The notes beneath the pieces were generated by a model. The model saw only the letters and a program-made list of their open reading frames with translations. It did not search any database and was not told where the DNA came from. Source: Desmodus rotundus (taxonomy: Eukaryota; Chordata; Mammalia; Chiroptera; Phyllostomidae). Taken from it: a stretch of 64,000 nt of DNA. Both the position numbers and the translations under genes were made by a program. Shown here piece after piece: positions 33,301-63,950 of this stretch (position 1 is the stretch's first letter; each line of letters opens with the position of its first letter). Location: NCBI RefSeq assembly GCF_022682495.2, contig NC_071391.1, positions 39,098,498 to 39,162,497 on the forward strand, in the 5' to 3' direction.

Positions 33301-35111
33301 TTCATTGGTTTTTCTCTTCATTTTGGGTTGTATTCTTCTGCTGCTTTTTATGGCTGGTAGTTCTTGATTGGGTGCCAGGCATTGTGATTTTTACCTTTTT
33401 GGGTACTGGATATTTTCGCATTACTATAAATATTCTTGAGCTTTGTTCTGAAATATAGTTCCTTGGAAACGGTTTGATCCCCTCGTGTCTTGCTTTTACG
33501 ATTTGTTAGGCAGGACCAGAGCAGTGTTTAGTTTACAGCGAGTCATGTCCCCCTAATGGGGCGAGGCCCTTCAGAGCACTCAGCGCTCTGTGCACTACCA
33601 GGTTTTCCAGCCGGGCCGGCGTGAGCAGGCAGATTCAGGAGTTTTCCCCTTGTGCTGCTTTCTCCACACCAGTTCTCTGCCCTGTGAACTCCAGCTGCCT
33701 CAGCCTCTGAGAGTCTCAGCTCTGTCCCTTCAACGGGGGAGCCTACCAAGCTCCCCCTAGGGTCCCCCTGCTTCCTCTGGCCAGGAAACTCTCAAGGCAA
33801 TAAGCTGGGGCAGTTACGGGGCTCATCTCCTTTGCTTCCCATCTCTCAGGGATGATTATCCTTTGTCGTCTGGTATCCATCCAGGCTGTCCCTATTGGCC
33901 AGAAGCAGAAGTTGACTTTTTTAAATTGTGGCTTCGGTGCCCAGAAGAGCACACACATTGTCCTGTAAAGTACCTCTGAGGAACCAGAGATGAAACTGAG
34001 TAACAGGGTGTATACCAGCTCCAGCGTTCACATTCAGTCTTTGGAACAGATCCTTAGTTTTTGCACAAAAGCCAAAGAGCAATTGATATAATTTAATTAC
34101 TTTGTCTCAGATTTCACTGAGAGATGAAGAGAAAAACATTCTCCCTGCATGACATGTTTCTGGCTCAAATATGGGATTTTTGAAATTTCCAAAATAATGT
34201 TTGACAAGACAAAAAAATAATCCCTTTGGAAAACATCTTATTTAAGTGATCATATATAAGCTCTCTTCCTGTCAGGAAAATTCTTCTGCATGTAAAGTTA
34301 TCTTTTATTTTAAACCTCGAATACTTCCATTTCATTCTGTAGTGGCAAAGACAGGAAAAAACCTAAATGTTCTTCTCTGGGAGACTAGTTAAAAGAATGG
34401 TAGCCTATTCATTCAGTGTGTGTTTAAAAGAATAGACAGCTCTAACGTACTGGTACATAATGACCTACGAGATACATCGACAAGTTAAAAAAGAAAAAAG
34501 CAGCCCTGGCTGGTATGACTCAGGGGATTGAGTGCCAGCCTGTGAACCAAAGGGTCGCTGGTTTGATTCCCGGTCAGGGCACATGCCTGGGTTGCAAGCC
34601 AGGTCCCCAGTAGGGGGCACATGAGAGGCAACCACATTGATGTTTCTCTCCCTCTCTCCCTCCCCGCCCCTCTAAAAATAAATAAACCTATAAAAAAATG
34701 TTAAAGCAGCAGTGTGTGTACACACCAGCTCGATCGTGCCTGGTCTGTCTCTAGAAGAATATCTTAACAGGCTGGTAGTGGTGCTTGCCCCTGGGGGTAA
34801 GAATCAAAGATTGGGAGGGAGGGGGAGACTTATTTTTTACTGTATACTTTCATGCTATTTACTTGTTAAAAAAAACATGTACATGTATTACTTTTCGAAT
34901 AAACGTGTTTTTTAAAAAGGAGAAAAAGAAAAACTGTTCTTTAATTGACTTCTCTAATAGGAGTGACCGACACAGGAATTGCCCTATTTGTCGCCTGCAG
35001 ATGACTGGAGCAAGTGAATCTTGGGTGGTGTCAGACGCACCCACTGAAGACGACATGGCTAACTATATTCTCAGCATGGCTGATGAGGCCGGCCAGCCTC
35101 ATAGACCGTGA
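15212..35111 (+). CDS. RNF141: RNF141, RING finger protein 141 (spliced, 230 aa)
   Basis: Join 15212-15354, 18352-18460, 24992-25173, 29511-29618, 34961-35111: 693 nt, in frame, 230 residues plus TGA, the usual length of mammalian RNF141. The family is a C3HC4 RING protein (ZNF230), a probable E3 ubiquitin ligase best known from testis. Seen here: a RING at residues 155-191 with ligands C155, C158, C169, H171, C174, C177, C188 and C191, all present. The N-terminus MGQQIS fits the N-myristoylation consensus (Gly2, Ser6), so membrane attachment is plausible. Residues 50-145 form the family's conserved, functionally uncharacterised part with [18 protein letters not shown]. The start is the first ATG of exon 2, 51 nt past its acceptor. 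Every junction is GT-AG. Compared from memory with human, differences are few; His165 between the RING ligands replaces Leu. Expression is presumably driven by the CpG-island promoter near 8.6 kb. Confidence 0.97.
15355..18351 (+). other. RNF141: RNF141 intron 2
   Basis: Holds a (GT)n microsatellite at 16,149-16,180 and a probable L1-type 3' remnant around 16,690-17,030. Otherwise AT-rich with no recognised gene. Confidence 0.55.
16149..16180. repeat. (GT)n microsatellite
   Basis: About 32 bp of GT dinucleotides with two interruptions. Confidence 0.9.
18352..18460 (+). CDS. RNF141: RNF141 exon 3
   Basis: Acceptor TCTCTTTTCAG, donor AAG|GTGAGG. Its 109 nt complete codon 48 and encode residues 49-84 ([16 protein letters not shown] ... 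VRVICTK), ending in phase 0. Confidence 0.95.
18913..18960 (+). pseudogene. 5S rRNA retropseudogene, 3'-truncated, tailless
   Basis: The 48 bases from GTCTAGGGCCATACCACC match the 5' part of vertebrate 5S rRNA (about positions 1-48, extending to 50 if the shared GGAA is counted) with three substitutions. The copy stops in the middle of the RNA and has no A tail. It is flanked by perfect 14-bp direct repeats GGAATGAATTTTTC at 18,899-18,912 and 18,959-18,972; the right repeat overlaps the 5S GGAA by two bases. The duplication is the mark of L1-mediated insertion. It cannot make a functional 5S RNA because most of the internal promoter (A box onward) is missing. Confidence 0.9.
19490..19790 (+). 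repeat. L2 LINE 3' fragment
   Basis: Typical L2 3' end: GTGAGGCCTTCCCTG, then GTAGCCTCCAGGAGGGCAGG, and a tail TAGGTACTCAATAAATACTT. Confidence 0.75.
20852..21045 (+). mobile_element. VES SINE, divergent copy
   Basis: Sense head GTCCTGGCCGCTGTGGCTC, box-B-like GATTTGATTCCCA, the CGATGTTTCTCTCCC block and a short A-rich end. Differs from the other copies in the middle, suggesting another subfamily. Confidence 0.8.
23616..24586 (-). mobile_element. solo LTR of a class II (betaretrovirus-like) ERV
   Basis: A 971-bp segment, TGTCGGGAGCC...CCCGGCA on the - strand, with TG...CA ends and perfect 6-bp GTTGTT duplications at 23,610-23,615 and 24,587-24,592. The 6-bp duplication and the TGTCGGGAGCC start are typical of class II ERVs. 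TATAAA lies at 23,764-23,759 and ATTAAA at 23,753-23,748, only a few bases on, implying a short R region and a U5 of roughly 100 bp. Gag, pol and env are absent, so this is a recombination remnant. It stands antisense in RNF141 intron 3. An open frame in U3 is listed separately. Confidence 0.85.
24207..24533 (-). CDS. small membrane-protein-like ORF in LTR U3 (uncertain)
   Basis: An ATG inside the LTR (24,533) opens 108 codons to TGA. The frame is open further upstream to 24,641, across the LTR edge into the half-LINE, so the start is not certain. Seen: a short basic N-terminus with Arg2 and Arg6, one hydrophobic run of about 18 residues ([18 protein letters not shown]), then a polar remainder. 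This is the shape of a single-pass membrane protein. Accessory frames in U3 are known in some betaretroviruses (the superantigen of mouse mammary tumour virus), but I recognise no specific similarity and the frame is much shorter. It may be chance or a decayed accessory gene; function unknown. Confidence 0.35.
   Translation of the reverse strand, partial: RLHGRGSCGWTPCISLLACLSLLLLGGGIFEHLYFGPTDLQNSNAIVQNAFLAIEEKSLITPPQPTSPTYWKINIRQWAGQLPEKWRKILLDIPLGTTPHIILDRSNN
24992..25173 (+). CDS. RNF141: RNF141 exon 4
   Basis: Acceptor TTATATTTAG, donor GGAAG|GTATAC. Its 182 nt encode residues 85-144 and two bases of codon 145 ([11 protein letters not shown] ... CQASLWMGR). Confidence 0.95.
26565..26650 (+). 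repeat. MIR SINE fragment
   Basis: Sense MIR core: TTTACATTTATCGAGTACTT followed by TACTGAGCACTTTACATG and AAACTCATTAAATC. Confidence 0.55.
27020..27260 (-). repeat. MIR SINE
   Basis: Antisense MIR: GCGTTCAAATTCTGGCC, GTTTTCTCATCTTTTAAAAG, then GGGAGTTAAGTGAGTTATAT. Confidence 0.65.
27380..27860 (+). repeat. L2 LINE 3' fragment
   Basis: Ends with the L2-like GTAAACTGTAAGCACCTCAG, GGGTCTGGCACAGTATGTAG and a run to ACATTGAAATGAAT. The left edge is uncertain. Confidence 0.5.
29511..29618 (+). CDS. RNF141: RNF141 exon 5 (first half of RING)
   Basis: Acceptor CCCGTTGCAG, donor AAATG|GTAAGT. Its 108 nt encode residues 146-180 with split codons at both ends. Contains six of the eight RING zinc ligands: C155, C158, C169, H171, C174, C177. 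Confidence 0.96.
29746..29960 (-). mobile_element. VES SINE with 13-bp target duplication
   Basis: Antisense copy ending CACCAGCCAGGGC. Perfect duplications AGTACTTTGAATT at 29,733-29,745 and 29,961-29,973. The TTTA-repeat tail and low divergence suggest a fairly young insertion. Confidence 0.92.
30230..33960 (-). mobile_element. old L1M / HAL1 block
   Basis: Antisense L1 3' UTR-like sequence first (30,230-32,400, with GAAGTGGAATGGCTGGATCA and CTATTTGTCTATTTCACAGT). It is followed by sequence resembling the ancient HAL1 ORF1/5' part (about 32,500-33,960, with CTGGGACTGCAGCTACACATG). Broken by many stops. The stretch 30,680-31,050 may be a separate fragment. Subfamilies are not resolved. Confidence 0.65.
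34330..34915 (+). mobile_element. L1-type 3' end, split by a VES SINE
   Basis: Sense L1-like 3' remnant (AAAAACCTAAATGTTC at the left, and CATGTACATGTATTACTTTT at the right) on both sides of the SINE at 34,504-34,698. It ends about 45 bp before the last RNF141 exon. Confidence 0.5.
34504..34698 (+). mobile_element. VES SINE
   Basis: Sense copy: CCCTGGCTGGTATGACTC head, TGGTTTGATTCCCGGTC box B, the ATTGATGTTTCTCTCCC block and an A-rich tail. GTTAAA...AGCAG-type sequence on both sides is a degraded target duplication. It lies about 260 bp upstream of the last RNF141 exon. Confidence 0.88.
34961..35111 (+). CDS. RNF141: RNF141 exon 6, coding part (second half of RING, stop)
   Basis: Acceptor CTTCTCTAATAG. 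The 151 coding nt complete W181 and supply the last RING ligands C188 and C191, then the conserved acidic tail ending AGQPHRP and TGA. Confidence 0.96.
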
Positions 35112-38100
35112 CCTTGGGGCGAAGTGTGTTGTTGCTGTCGTGAGCTCCAAACACTTCGGTCATGGAGAAAGAATGCAGGGGCGTGTGGCACAGGCACACA
35201 GAGCTCACTTTCCCCCACCCTCTCATTTTTCCCCTTTTCTCACAGTTTGTCCCATTTCTTTTGATAAACTTTTCATGTCTTCCATTTATGGTAAACTGAA
35301 ATTTGCTACTGTCTTAGACCGTGTTTTCCTATTACTTACCTGTTCTAATATGGCATATTAGAACTAACTGCTCTTGAATCCTTTGCTGAGGTAACCGTAA
35401 CATTACCAGAGGCTTCTGAAGCACTACTATTTTTCAGGGTAGGAGTATTCTGAAATCTATTTAGGTAGGTTTAAAATAAACCGTGAATGTTAAAAAGTTG
35501 TAGTAGCCACTGAGAAAACTCTAAATGACTGAAAATGTAGAATACATCAGAGTGCATGTTACTACTTCAGTTAGTCTTTCTGCTGGACTCTGAGGAGTGT
35601 GTATGCCCCCTTGTGGTTAATTATTGCTCCTTTAATAATTTTACTTGAAAAAATCCGCAGTTCTTTCATAACTTTAGTCATGTGTTTCAGAACTACATGT
35701 TTTTTACTTAAAAGCCTTTTTTTCCCCACACTGTATAATTTGGGTGAAGACTGTAAAGTCGGGTGTAACTTTGGATTTCTGATGGGGAATCTTCTTGACT
35801 GTTCTAGAAATGCTTTCCCACAGCTGGGGAGCTATTCTAAATAGCTTTTGAAAATGCTCATGCATCTTGGAGTTTCAGAAGAAAATTTTCATCCCAGATC
35901 CCAAATTTTATATGTCCAAATTATGAAAAATCATTCAATATCGGCTTATGGTGCTTTTATTTTCTTAACTTGAAAACATCTTTCTGAGGCCAAGACCACA
36001 AATTTCTTAGATTAAGAGAGAAGAAAATAGTATGTAGCCTTTTAACCATATGTACATAAAAACACCTCTGAAAATTAGATAATTTGGCTTTCTTACTGTT
36101 TCATTTTACTTCTTTTGAAATACTTTGAAGGAATATAGTCATAATGGAATTATAATGTTCAGTGTCATTTCAACCATCTTTTTAAAAATGTTTGCTTATA
36201 AAGTAAAATTTCTGTTTCATGTTCACTATTATTTCAGCATGTAATGAAACTAGGGCCCGATGTCTCCTTTTAAAAGAATGTTAACATTCCATGTAACTTT
36301 TCTGACTCTTTGTAAATTGCAAATATTTTCTGAAGTACCAAAGTATATAATTAAGGTTGCTGCTTATTGATGGCAGAATTCTTGGATACTAGGATTTTAA
36401 TAGGCATGCAAATTAAATAATTCATTTTTAATGTCTGACCAAAGGTGGCTTGACTTTTACCCCCAAAATACTGGTGACTAATTGGTGGACATTCACGATG
36501 GGGGCTGGCCAGTACCAAATAGCTACACACTCACTGTGGATGTTTATGCTGAGCCCTGAGCTCTATGACATTGACCTGGCTATGTATTTCATGGCTGTGT
36601 GACCTTGAGAAAGTCCCTTCCTCTAGTTTGTAGGTTCATACTTTAGAAACTGAGACTTCATTTGTGGTTTTCGTGCTTTATTTCAGCACTAGAATTTTTC
36701 CCCCAAGTAAAATCTTATCCAGAACCCATAAATCCATGTGCTGTGTACATACACACATGTGCGCTCACCGTGCACCTCTTTATAAATTCATATTTTATTA
36801 GTGTAAGCTTCCTTATATAAACTTCATATACTGTTACACTAAATATTATAAAGTCAGCCAGTAATGTGAAAACACATAGTAATGCATTGGTGACATCCAG
36901 TATATTAGAATTTGGTGAGTAACACAGTTATATGAGTGGACTTGGTCTTTCAATTAATTTTTTCTTCAAAAAAATTTTAAATTAAATTCAAGTCATATTT
37001 GCAGTACCCTGACTCGCCTCCACGGAGCATTAGTATTCCATGGAACATATTTTGAAAATCTTGGGCTAGATGATCCCCTGACACCTTTTTAGCTCTAAGA
37101 TTTTAAACTGGCCTTTTGGATTAGACCGGCTGAGCCCAGTTCAGATTGCCTAATTTATGGCTGTTTCTGAAAGTGCGCAGAGTTGCTTCGCAGATTTTTT
37201 GGATCCTTCCAGGTAGAGCCAGTGACTTCATCCCTCAGAACCTTTCACCTTTCAAGGAATTGTTTAACAGGGAGCACAGCAACTTAATGCCCAAACCTTT
37301 TATTTGTCATTATGAGCTCCAAGAAACTAACTCACCTACTGTGAAATGTAAAATGTTATTCTTAGCCTTATCTAATAAATGAGCAGTTTTTTGTTCATTC
37401 CATTAAACTGGGTAATAATTCTTAACATGTGAATATTAGGTATGTTGTATTATAATAACTAATCGTAAAATTTGTAAATATGTTTCCTGGATGAAATGTA
37501 TACTTTTTGTATTTGTATAGCTTTGTCTTTTTAATTATGAAGTACTTAAATGCACTTACTATGATAGGAAATATAATGTGCCTTCTATGATTTGTAAAAT
37601 GGTTTCATGAACTCTGGGGAATTTATGTTACAAAGTTTTCCCTACCCTAACTCAGTGACAAAGGGTTTACTCATTATAATGCTATAGAACTTTAGTTCAA
37701 GAAAATGGATTTGACTATGTACTGAATTTAGAAGTTGAGAATAATAGTAGCTGTTTTATTCTTAGGATAAACTGATAATATTGTACAATAACTAATCTTT
37801 TTCAAGTAAGTTTTAGTTAATAGAAGAGATTTTTTTTCTTATGTAGTTTCATAGTCTTAAACACTAAACGTTTATATTCCTTAAGGGACTATTTTGTATG
37901 GTGCCCTGGGGGTTTGTGATGCAGATTCATTTAAAGTTGGACTCAGTTTTCTCATACTTAATATATATCTGTGTGATGAGGCTTCTTGAAAATATCTTTT
38001 GGTTCATTGATTTTTAACATTGGGAAGTTGGATTTATTAAAAGGCAATTCAAAGATTTTGTACTTTAACTGGTTTCTTCATTATGCGAAGCGTAACCTGC

Positions 38101-38260
38101 TCTGTCTGGGAATAAGAAACTACACAGAGGTTGGGGAAGTCAGCTGGTCGCCCGCATGTGTGCTGGACAACACAGTGACAGTACAGTTTACAGCAGACTT
38201 TCATTCGTTTTCTTATCTTTTTACCCTACTGAGCAATAAAAATAATTGATAAGATATTCC
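35112..38260 (+). other. RNF141: RNF141 3' UTR
   Basis: About 3.1 kb of AT-rich, frame-poor DNA after the stop, with possible poly(A) signals at 35,475, 37,374 and 38,235. A MIR-like piece lies near 36,555-36,670. Length is an inference; several lengths of message are possible. Confidence 0.6.
38235..38240 (+). terminator. RNF141: likely main RNF141 poly(A) signal
   Basis: AATAAA followed 25-45 nt later by a GT-rich stretch (CCTGTGACAGTTTTGATGTTT). Other AATAAA hexamers at 37,374-37,379 and 35,475-35,480 could give shorter messages. Confidence 0.5.
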
Positions 38261-39840
38261 ATCCTGTGACAGTTTTGATGTTTACCTTGTAAAAGCATTT
38301 CTAAGATAAAATTAATGTGATTAGAGAAGCATGTTAGAATCTTAGTGCCGAGAAGGGGAAAGCCATCTATAAGAAGGAATGGTAGTTCATAATTAAATTT
38401 ACCGACATATGTCACCATGGAGAGGAACACATTTTGTTATCAAAAGACATAAAAACCTTCTCAGATATGTTTTGGTAATCTTGCAGCTGTGACTTACTCT
38501 TTTTTTCTTTTAAAGATTTTATTTATTTATTTTTAGAGAGAGGGGAAGGGATGGAGAAAGATAGGGGGAGAAACATCAATGTGTGGTTGCACTTTGCATG
38601 CCCCCTACTGGGGACCTGGCCCGCAACCCTGGCATGTGCCCTGATTGGGAATCGAACCAGCAACCCTTTGGTTCACAGCCCGTGCTCAATCCACTGAGCT
38701 ACACCAGCCAGGGCTGACTTATTCTTTGTAATCTTACTCTCTGGCATCCTCTTTCTTACAAAATATTTATTTAGAAGTTGAGGGTGTAAAAATTCCCAGG
38801 GAACTATATTTGTCTGATTCATATTCCTTTTATTGAAGTTAGTTACATTTGTTCTTTATAATACAGTCCTTGTTCAGGTATAGAATACTTAGGTATATTA
38901 CCAACCTATCACCTTCAGTTGTATCTACAAATCCAGAAGAAGATGAAAATTGTTTCACCAACAGCACTCAGGAACGAGTAAAGAGAAACCCAGAGGGATG
39001 CTTTGCAATTCTGCTTTAACGCAGGATATGAGGAAGTGAAGGCCCAGGGTAGACCTTGGTAAATACCAACGCAGGAGCTGTGATCCGTTTGCACGAGACA
39101 AAAGGCAACAACGCTGACCACGTCAGCAATGCAGTTTGAAGTACGTAACTCACAATGTGAAGTTGAGCCTTTTAGAGTGAGGGATAACACACCTCAGAAA
39201 CTGCTCTTCTAGAAACAGTTACCTTTCCATGAAAGAAAGTAGGATTCACCCCCCAAAATGGCCAGCTAGGTACAATGATTTAATAAAAATGTAATGTGCT
39301 GCAGAAAAAGGAAGGTGTCTGAAAAGTTTGCAGGACAGGCAAAATGTAGGAAGTGTTGGCTGAACAGATTAAAGTATTGTCCAGGGAACAGGGAATGACC
39401 GTGTGTGGCAGGAATTAGAGAAAAAGGTAGCAAAGGTTTACCGTCTGGGTCCAGTGAGCTTGAGTTTAAAATTTCTGAGTTTTCCTAGTGAATGTCATCC
39501 ATGTCTGAGTCTTAATTAAACATCAGTTGGTATTATCGATAGCTTTTAATGATGCTCAAACCTTTCTTACAATGTTTAGAAAACTTAAACATTGTCTTTA
39601 AATAGTATTGAAATAGTTTTAAATTATTGAGCCATAGTCCTGACAGACTTTATTTAATAATTAAAAACAAATACTTGATACAGCTAAAACAACAATGAAA
39701 AACTGCACAATGCTTGTGATATTAGGACAAATGTATACAAATGGGGGCTTTTCAAAAATAATGAATGACTAAGATGAATGTTGGGTTTTCATTCAATTTC
39801 TTGATTAACTAAGATAGCATACGTGTTTGTTTAGTTTAAA
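38261..39840. other. gap between the two convergent genes
   Basis: About 1.6 kb between the inferred RNF141 and AMPD3 poly(A) sites. Holds a VES SINE (38,503-38,714); the rest is unremarkable, and no gene was recognised. Confidence 0.5.
38503..38714 (-). mobile_element. VES SINE with target duplication
   Basis: Antisense copy ending CACCAGCCAGGGC. Duplications TGACTTACTCTTT at 38,490-38,502 and TGACTTATTCTTT at 38,715-38,727 differ at one base. Confidence 0.9.
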
Positions 39841-39856
39841 AAACACACACACTACA

Positions 39857-39862
39857 TTTATT
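39857..39862 (-). terminator. AMPD3: likely AMPD3 poly(A) signal
   Basis: AATAAA on the - strand, followed at once by a strong GT-rich element (GTAGTGTGTGTGTTTTTT). It gives a 3' UTR of about 1.5 kb. Confidence 0.6.
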
Positions 39863-40374
39863 GTTCATATGCTAAGTTAACCAGTGGGGGGGGCGGGGAC
39901 AAGCATTATAAAATAAAGTCACAGGACAAGAAATTCGGACGTTAAATAAGCATTTCCACAGGCAAAATAGGGTTCTTCCGACCCCACGACTCAGAAGGAC
40001 GTCCCACGGTCCGCATCTGCCCACAGTGATGGCCAAGGGGGCCCTTGAGCAGTGTGTTGTGTACTAGGAGCACATACCCTTAAAACATTGCCAAAAAGGA
40101 AGTTCCTTTATTCAACATACATTTATTGAGACATTTATTGAGCACCTACTATGTACCAGGCACTAGTAACACAGATGATGAGTACATTGGTAAAGCTTAA
40201 ATTCAGATCGGTCTTAAAAAATACTTTCTACCTCGCCCCTGAATATCTTCTGAAAAAGTCTGTGCATTACATAAGGGAGAAATTTTGCCTTTAAAAAGAA
40301 AGGCACCAGGCTACAGTGATAAAAATTACAACATTTATGAGGCTTCATGGAACAGTGGAGAAAGGACCGGAGTA

Positions 40375-40480
40375 GGAGTAGGGAAACCTAGCTCTAGTCC
40401 TATTACTTATTAGCTGGGTGAGCTTAAGTAAATCTCTCTTCTCTGGCCCTAATTCTTCACAAGTAAAATGGTAACTGGGC
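40375..40480 (-). repeat. MIR SINE fragment
   Basis: Antisense MIR part: CTATTACTTATTAGCTGGGT followed by a degenerate CTTCACAAGTAAAATGG. It would sit in the AMPD3 3' UTR. Confidence 0.5.
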
Positions 40481-41349
40481 TACAATTGTAGAGTATTAGG
40501 GCCAAAAGGGACAGAGATTGGCTAGTCCGGTGCTTTTCAAAGTCCTCAGTTCAAATGAAAATGTGTTGAAGTCCCAATGAAAAACTTGATGAAAACAGAA
40601 TCACCTTGAAGGGGCAAAGGCAGCACCCACAACCTCACTCCCCTTGCCCTCCCCCACCCGGAAATTGGGTGGGGGGTTCACCGAACACCATTTGAAAACC
40701 TTTCCTCTAATCCAAACCCTCACTTTTCAGATGAGGAAACAAAGACAGAATAGGAGTGACTCTTTCAATGTGCACATTTGGCTTCCTAACTAGGAAGGAG
40801 GGTGGCGGACTAAATAAAAGTTTAAGAAATTCATTAAAAATGCAAAGAAGGAAGTTGTCTATTTTTTAATCCTCTCAAAGTAGTTCTTTTATGAAAGGGA
40901 GCTTTGAAATTGATTGTGTTTAAGGCAGCCAGCCAGCCAGGGGCTGAAATGAACAACTAGCAGCTAGCCCGCGGGGCCGTAGCAGACTGCGGCAGAAAAC
41001 CACAGGGACCCCACCTCAGTAGGCACTTGGACCGTGGAAGGCCCTGGCCCCAACAATGCAAGCACTAGCGGTTTCAGGAGAAATATTTGGAAAATTAGGA
41101 ATGAGTACAGACAAGTGTCCATTTCCCAGACCCTCAAGGAGTAGTCACCATCTACTACTCAGAAATACCAACAGAAGTGGGCATGTTAGATCTTAAAGTG
41201 AACAGTGCAACCAACATCACTGGGTTTGAAAGTTCTACAGAGGCATCCTCTCCCTGGAGGACAACTCCAAGCGTGATATCTTGACCACTGTTAGTCACGA
41301 CAGGCTTGAAATTAAACCAGAATGTTAAAATGCATGTCCAGTGCTGGAC

Positions 41350-61669
<20,320 letters not shown>

Positions 61670-62439
61670 CTGCAGAAGAAGGTGTGCAGAAAAGAGTTCA
61701 CGTAGCCAGTCTGAGACCGCCGTCCTTAGCAAGCTCTGCTGCAGGGCTGGCCCTTGCTTGGCTGGTCGCTGGCAACTTGGGTTTCGGGAGCATTCCCACC
61801 ATTCCCTGACTAATCAGAGTGGTTCACTGTTTACACAAACACTCTGTTTACACCCGATTTCCTTCTGGGACCCTGAAGTGTGGGATGTGCTACGCAGATG
61901 AATGACTGACCAGCTGCCATAAGGTCTTTGGGCGCTGAGTCTCTAATGAGTCTCTGTGGTAGATGAACCTTCACACATACTGTCACAATCTGGTGCTGAG
62001 GAATTGTGTTGCGGTGACCCCACTGGGAGAGGGCCACCTCCAGACTCCGCCTCAGGGGCCTATGCCCTGCGCTGATTTTGCTCTGGTCCTTTCGCCGTAA
62101 GAAATCCTAGTGAGAGTACAGCCACGGGCTAAGTCCTAGGAGTCCTCCCAGCAGATCACTGACCCGGGGGTGGTCTCAGGGTCCCCCAACACAGGAGGAG
62201 AGTTAGGGCTGCTGGGAGGGAGGCAGGTACTCCAGCCTGCACAGCCAGGGATGTTGATTAAGCCAAACCTGCCGCACCTAGCACACGAAGGGGGAAGCCT
62301 GGACCGTACACCTCATTTGGGTGAGCATCATCATTTCCAGTTGAGAAAATATATGGGCCCTTTGGAGGTGAGAATAAAAACTTCTGCATGCTCAGTGTGC
62401 TGCTACGCCATCCCCAGGCTTCGATTCACCTGTCAGTCA

Positions 62440-62625
62440 CCCCAAGTCACTCAGTCAACAAGCAGTAATTGACACGTGTCACGTGCCAGACTCTTTCCAC
62501 AGATTTTATTTGGTCCTCACTGAAACCCACCTTATACACAGGGGAACCGAGACCCAGAGAGGATAAATCCCTCACCGGGAAGGGGCAAAGTCAGAGTCTG
62601 ATCTGAGTGATTCCCAGCGCCCCAG
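62440..62625 (+). repeat. MIR SINE
   Basis: Sense MIR: GTGTCACGTGCCAGACTCTT, CTTATACACAGGGGAACCG, AGACCCAGAGAGGATAAAT. Confidence 0.65.
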
Positions 62626-63744
62626 GATGTCTGCTTTCCCAGGGCTGCCTGCTGTCCAAAGTGAATGGGATGGATTCCCACCTTTCAGTGGGCTCACTAA
62701 TCTTAGACTGTTTGGGAAGGACGTGTGGGGTGGAGTCCGAATATGCCTGGGAGACAACCAGCCAAACTGTGGCAACAGCAGACAGGTGACACAGCAGAGG
62801 GGGGACAGAGGCAGGTCGAGAGGACGTGGGAAGGTCTGAGGCCTGACACTGTCCTCCTCTGCTAATTTTAGTTAAAAAATCATTTTAGTTTTGGAATATT
62901 TTAAACACAGAGACAAGCACTGAAGATAATATGACAAATGCCCACGTAACTTCCTTCCACAGCTAACAATTTTAATATTTTTCATCATTGTTTCAGATCT
63001 CTTATATATGAATGAATAAATCATCACAGGTACAGCAGAAACTTTGCCCTCCTCCCTCCCCCACACCACTCCATCCTCAGAGGGAGGAGGTTGGCATATA
63101 TATTTTCCATGCATGTTTTTATACTTTTACTAAATGTTTTTTTTTTTTTTTTTTTTGCTAAGTAGCTTCTCCTTTCCTGACTCCAAGTGTCCCCATGAAG
63201 ATGTGTTAATTCCATTTTAGTCCTTCCTGTGGATGGCTTCTGAGAGCAGCGGGAATAAGTGAGCAGACACAGACACCTTAGACAAAAATAGAGCCCTGCC
63301 AACAACAAAGCCAAACACTTTGCAGAAGCGATGGGCTCAGCACAGCAAGGCTCAGGCCGTAGCTGAAGGTACCCGAGAGGGTGCTCAGGGCCCCAGGGGA
63401 CCAGCAGCCACCAACCAACCTGTAGCCTGACAGCAGACCCCCAGGGGCCAAGGAGACCTGCAAGGTCAGCCTGCCTGTCACAGACTAGGAGCTCTCTGGG
63501 ACCAGCTGCCCAGTTCAGGGGCTCCGTGCCCTCTGACGTGCCAAGCAGGAGACTGATGGAAAGAAGCTAGTTAATGCCCTGGGCCAATGTCCTTCCACTC
63601 AGCTAGCCGGCAGCCCACCTTTACTCTCCCCTTTCCCCGCTCTGCCCACACACCAGAGGCTGGGCGGACGCCAAGGGCTCCTGGTCAGGACGCTGCATCT
63701 TCAGACAAGGCCTGCAGTGTTTCCAACCCAACCAAAATTCCCAT

Positions 63745-63950
63745 CCCCGGGCACTGAAGTAAGATATTGTGCATCTGCGTGGTGAAATACCATGCATTTG
63801 TAAAAAGCGAACAAGGAGGCTCTTTATCTCTTGATACGGCATTATCTCCAAGATGTACTGTTAAGTGAAAAAGAGCTAGGCTCATTTGTGTAATGTGAAT
63901 AGTAAACTATCATTTGTGTTCAAATAAACAAACTATGTGTACATTATTAA
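63745..63950 (+). mobile_element. L1-like 3' remnant
   Basis: GGTGAAATACCATGCATTTG, TCTCCAAGATGTACTGTTAA and GTGAAAAAGAGCTAGGC are typical of old L1 3' ends. Confidence 0.55.

Larger units (their letters stand above)
29619..34960 (+). other. RNF141: RNF141 intron 5, filled with LINE sequence
   Basis: Holds a VES SINE, a long antisense L1M/HAL1 block (about 30,230-33,960), and a sense L1-like 3' end broken by another VES SINE. Little unique sequence remains. Confidence 0.7.
39840..41349 (-). other. AMPD3: AMPD3 3' UTR
   Basis: Sequence between the AMPD3 stop codon and the inferred poly(A) signal. Includes MIR-like pieces (about 40,105-40,200 and 40,375-40,480). Confidence 0.55.
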
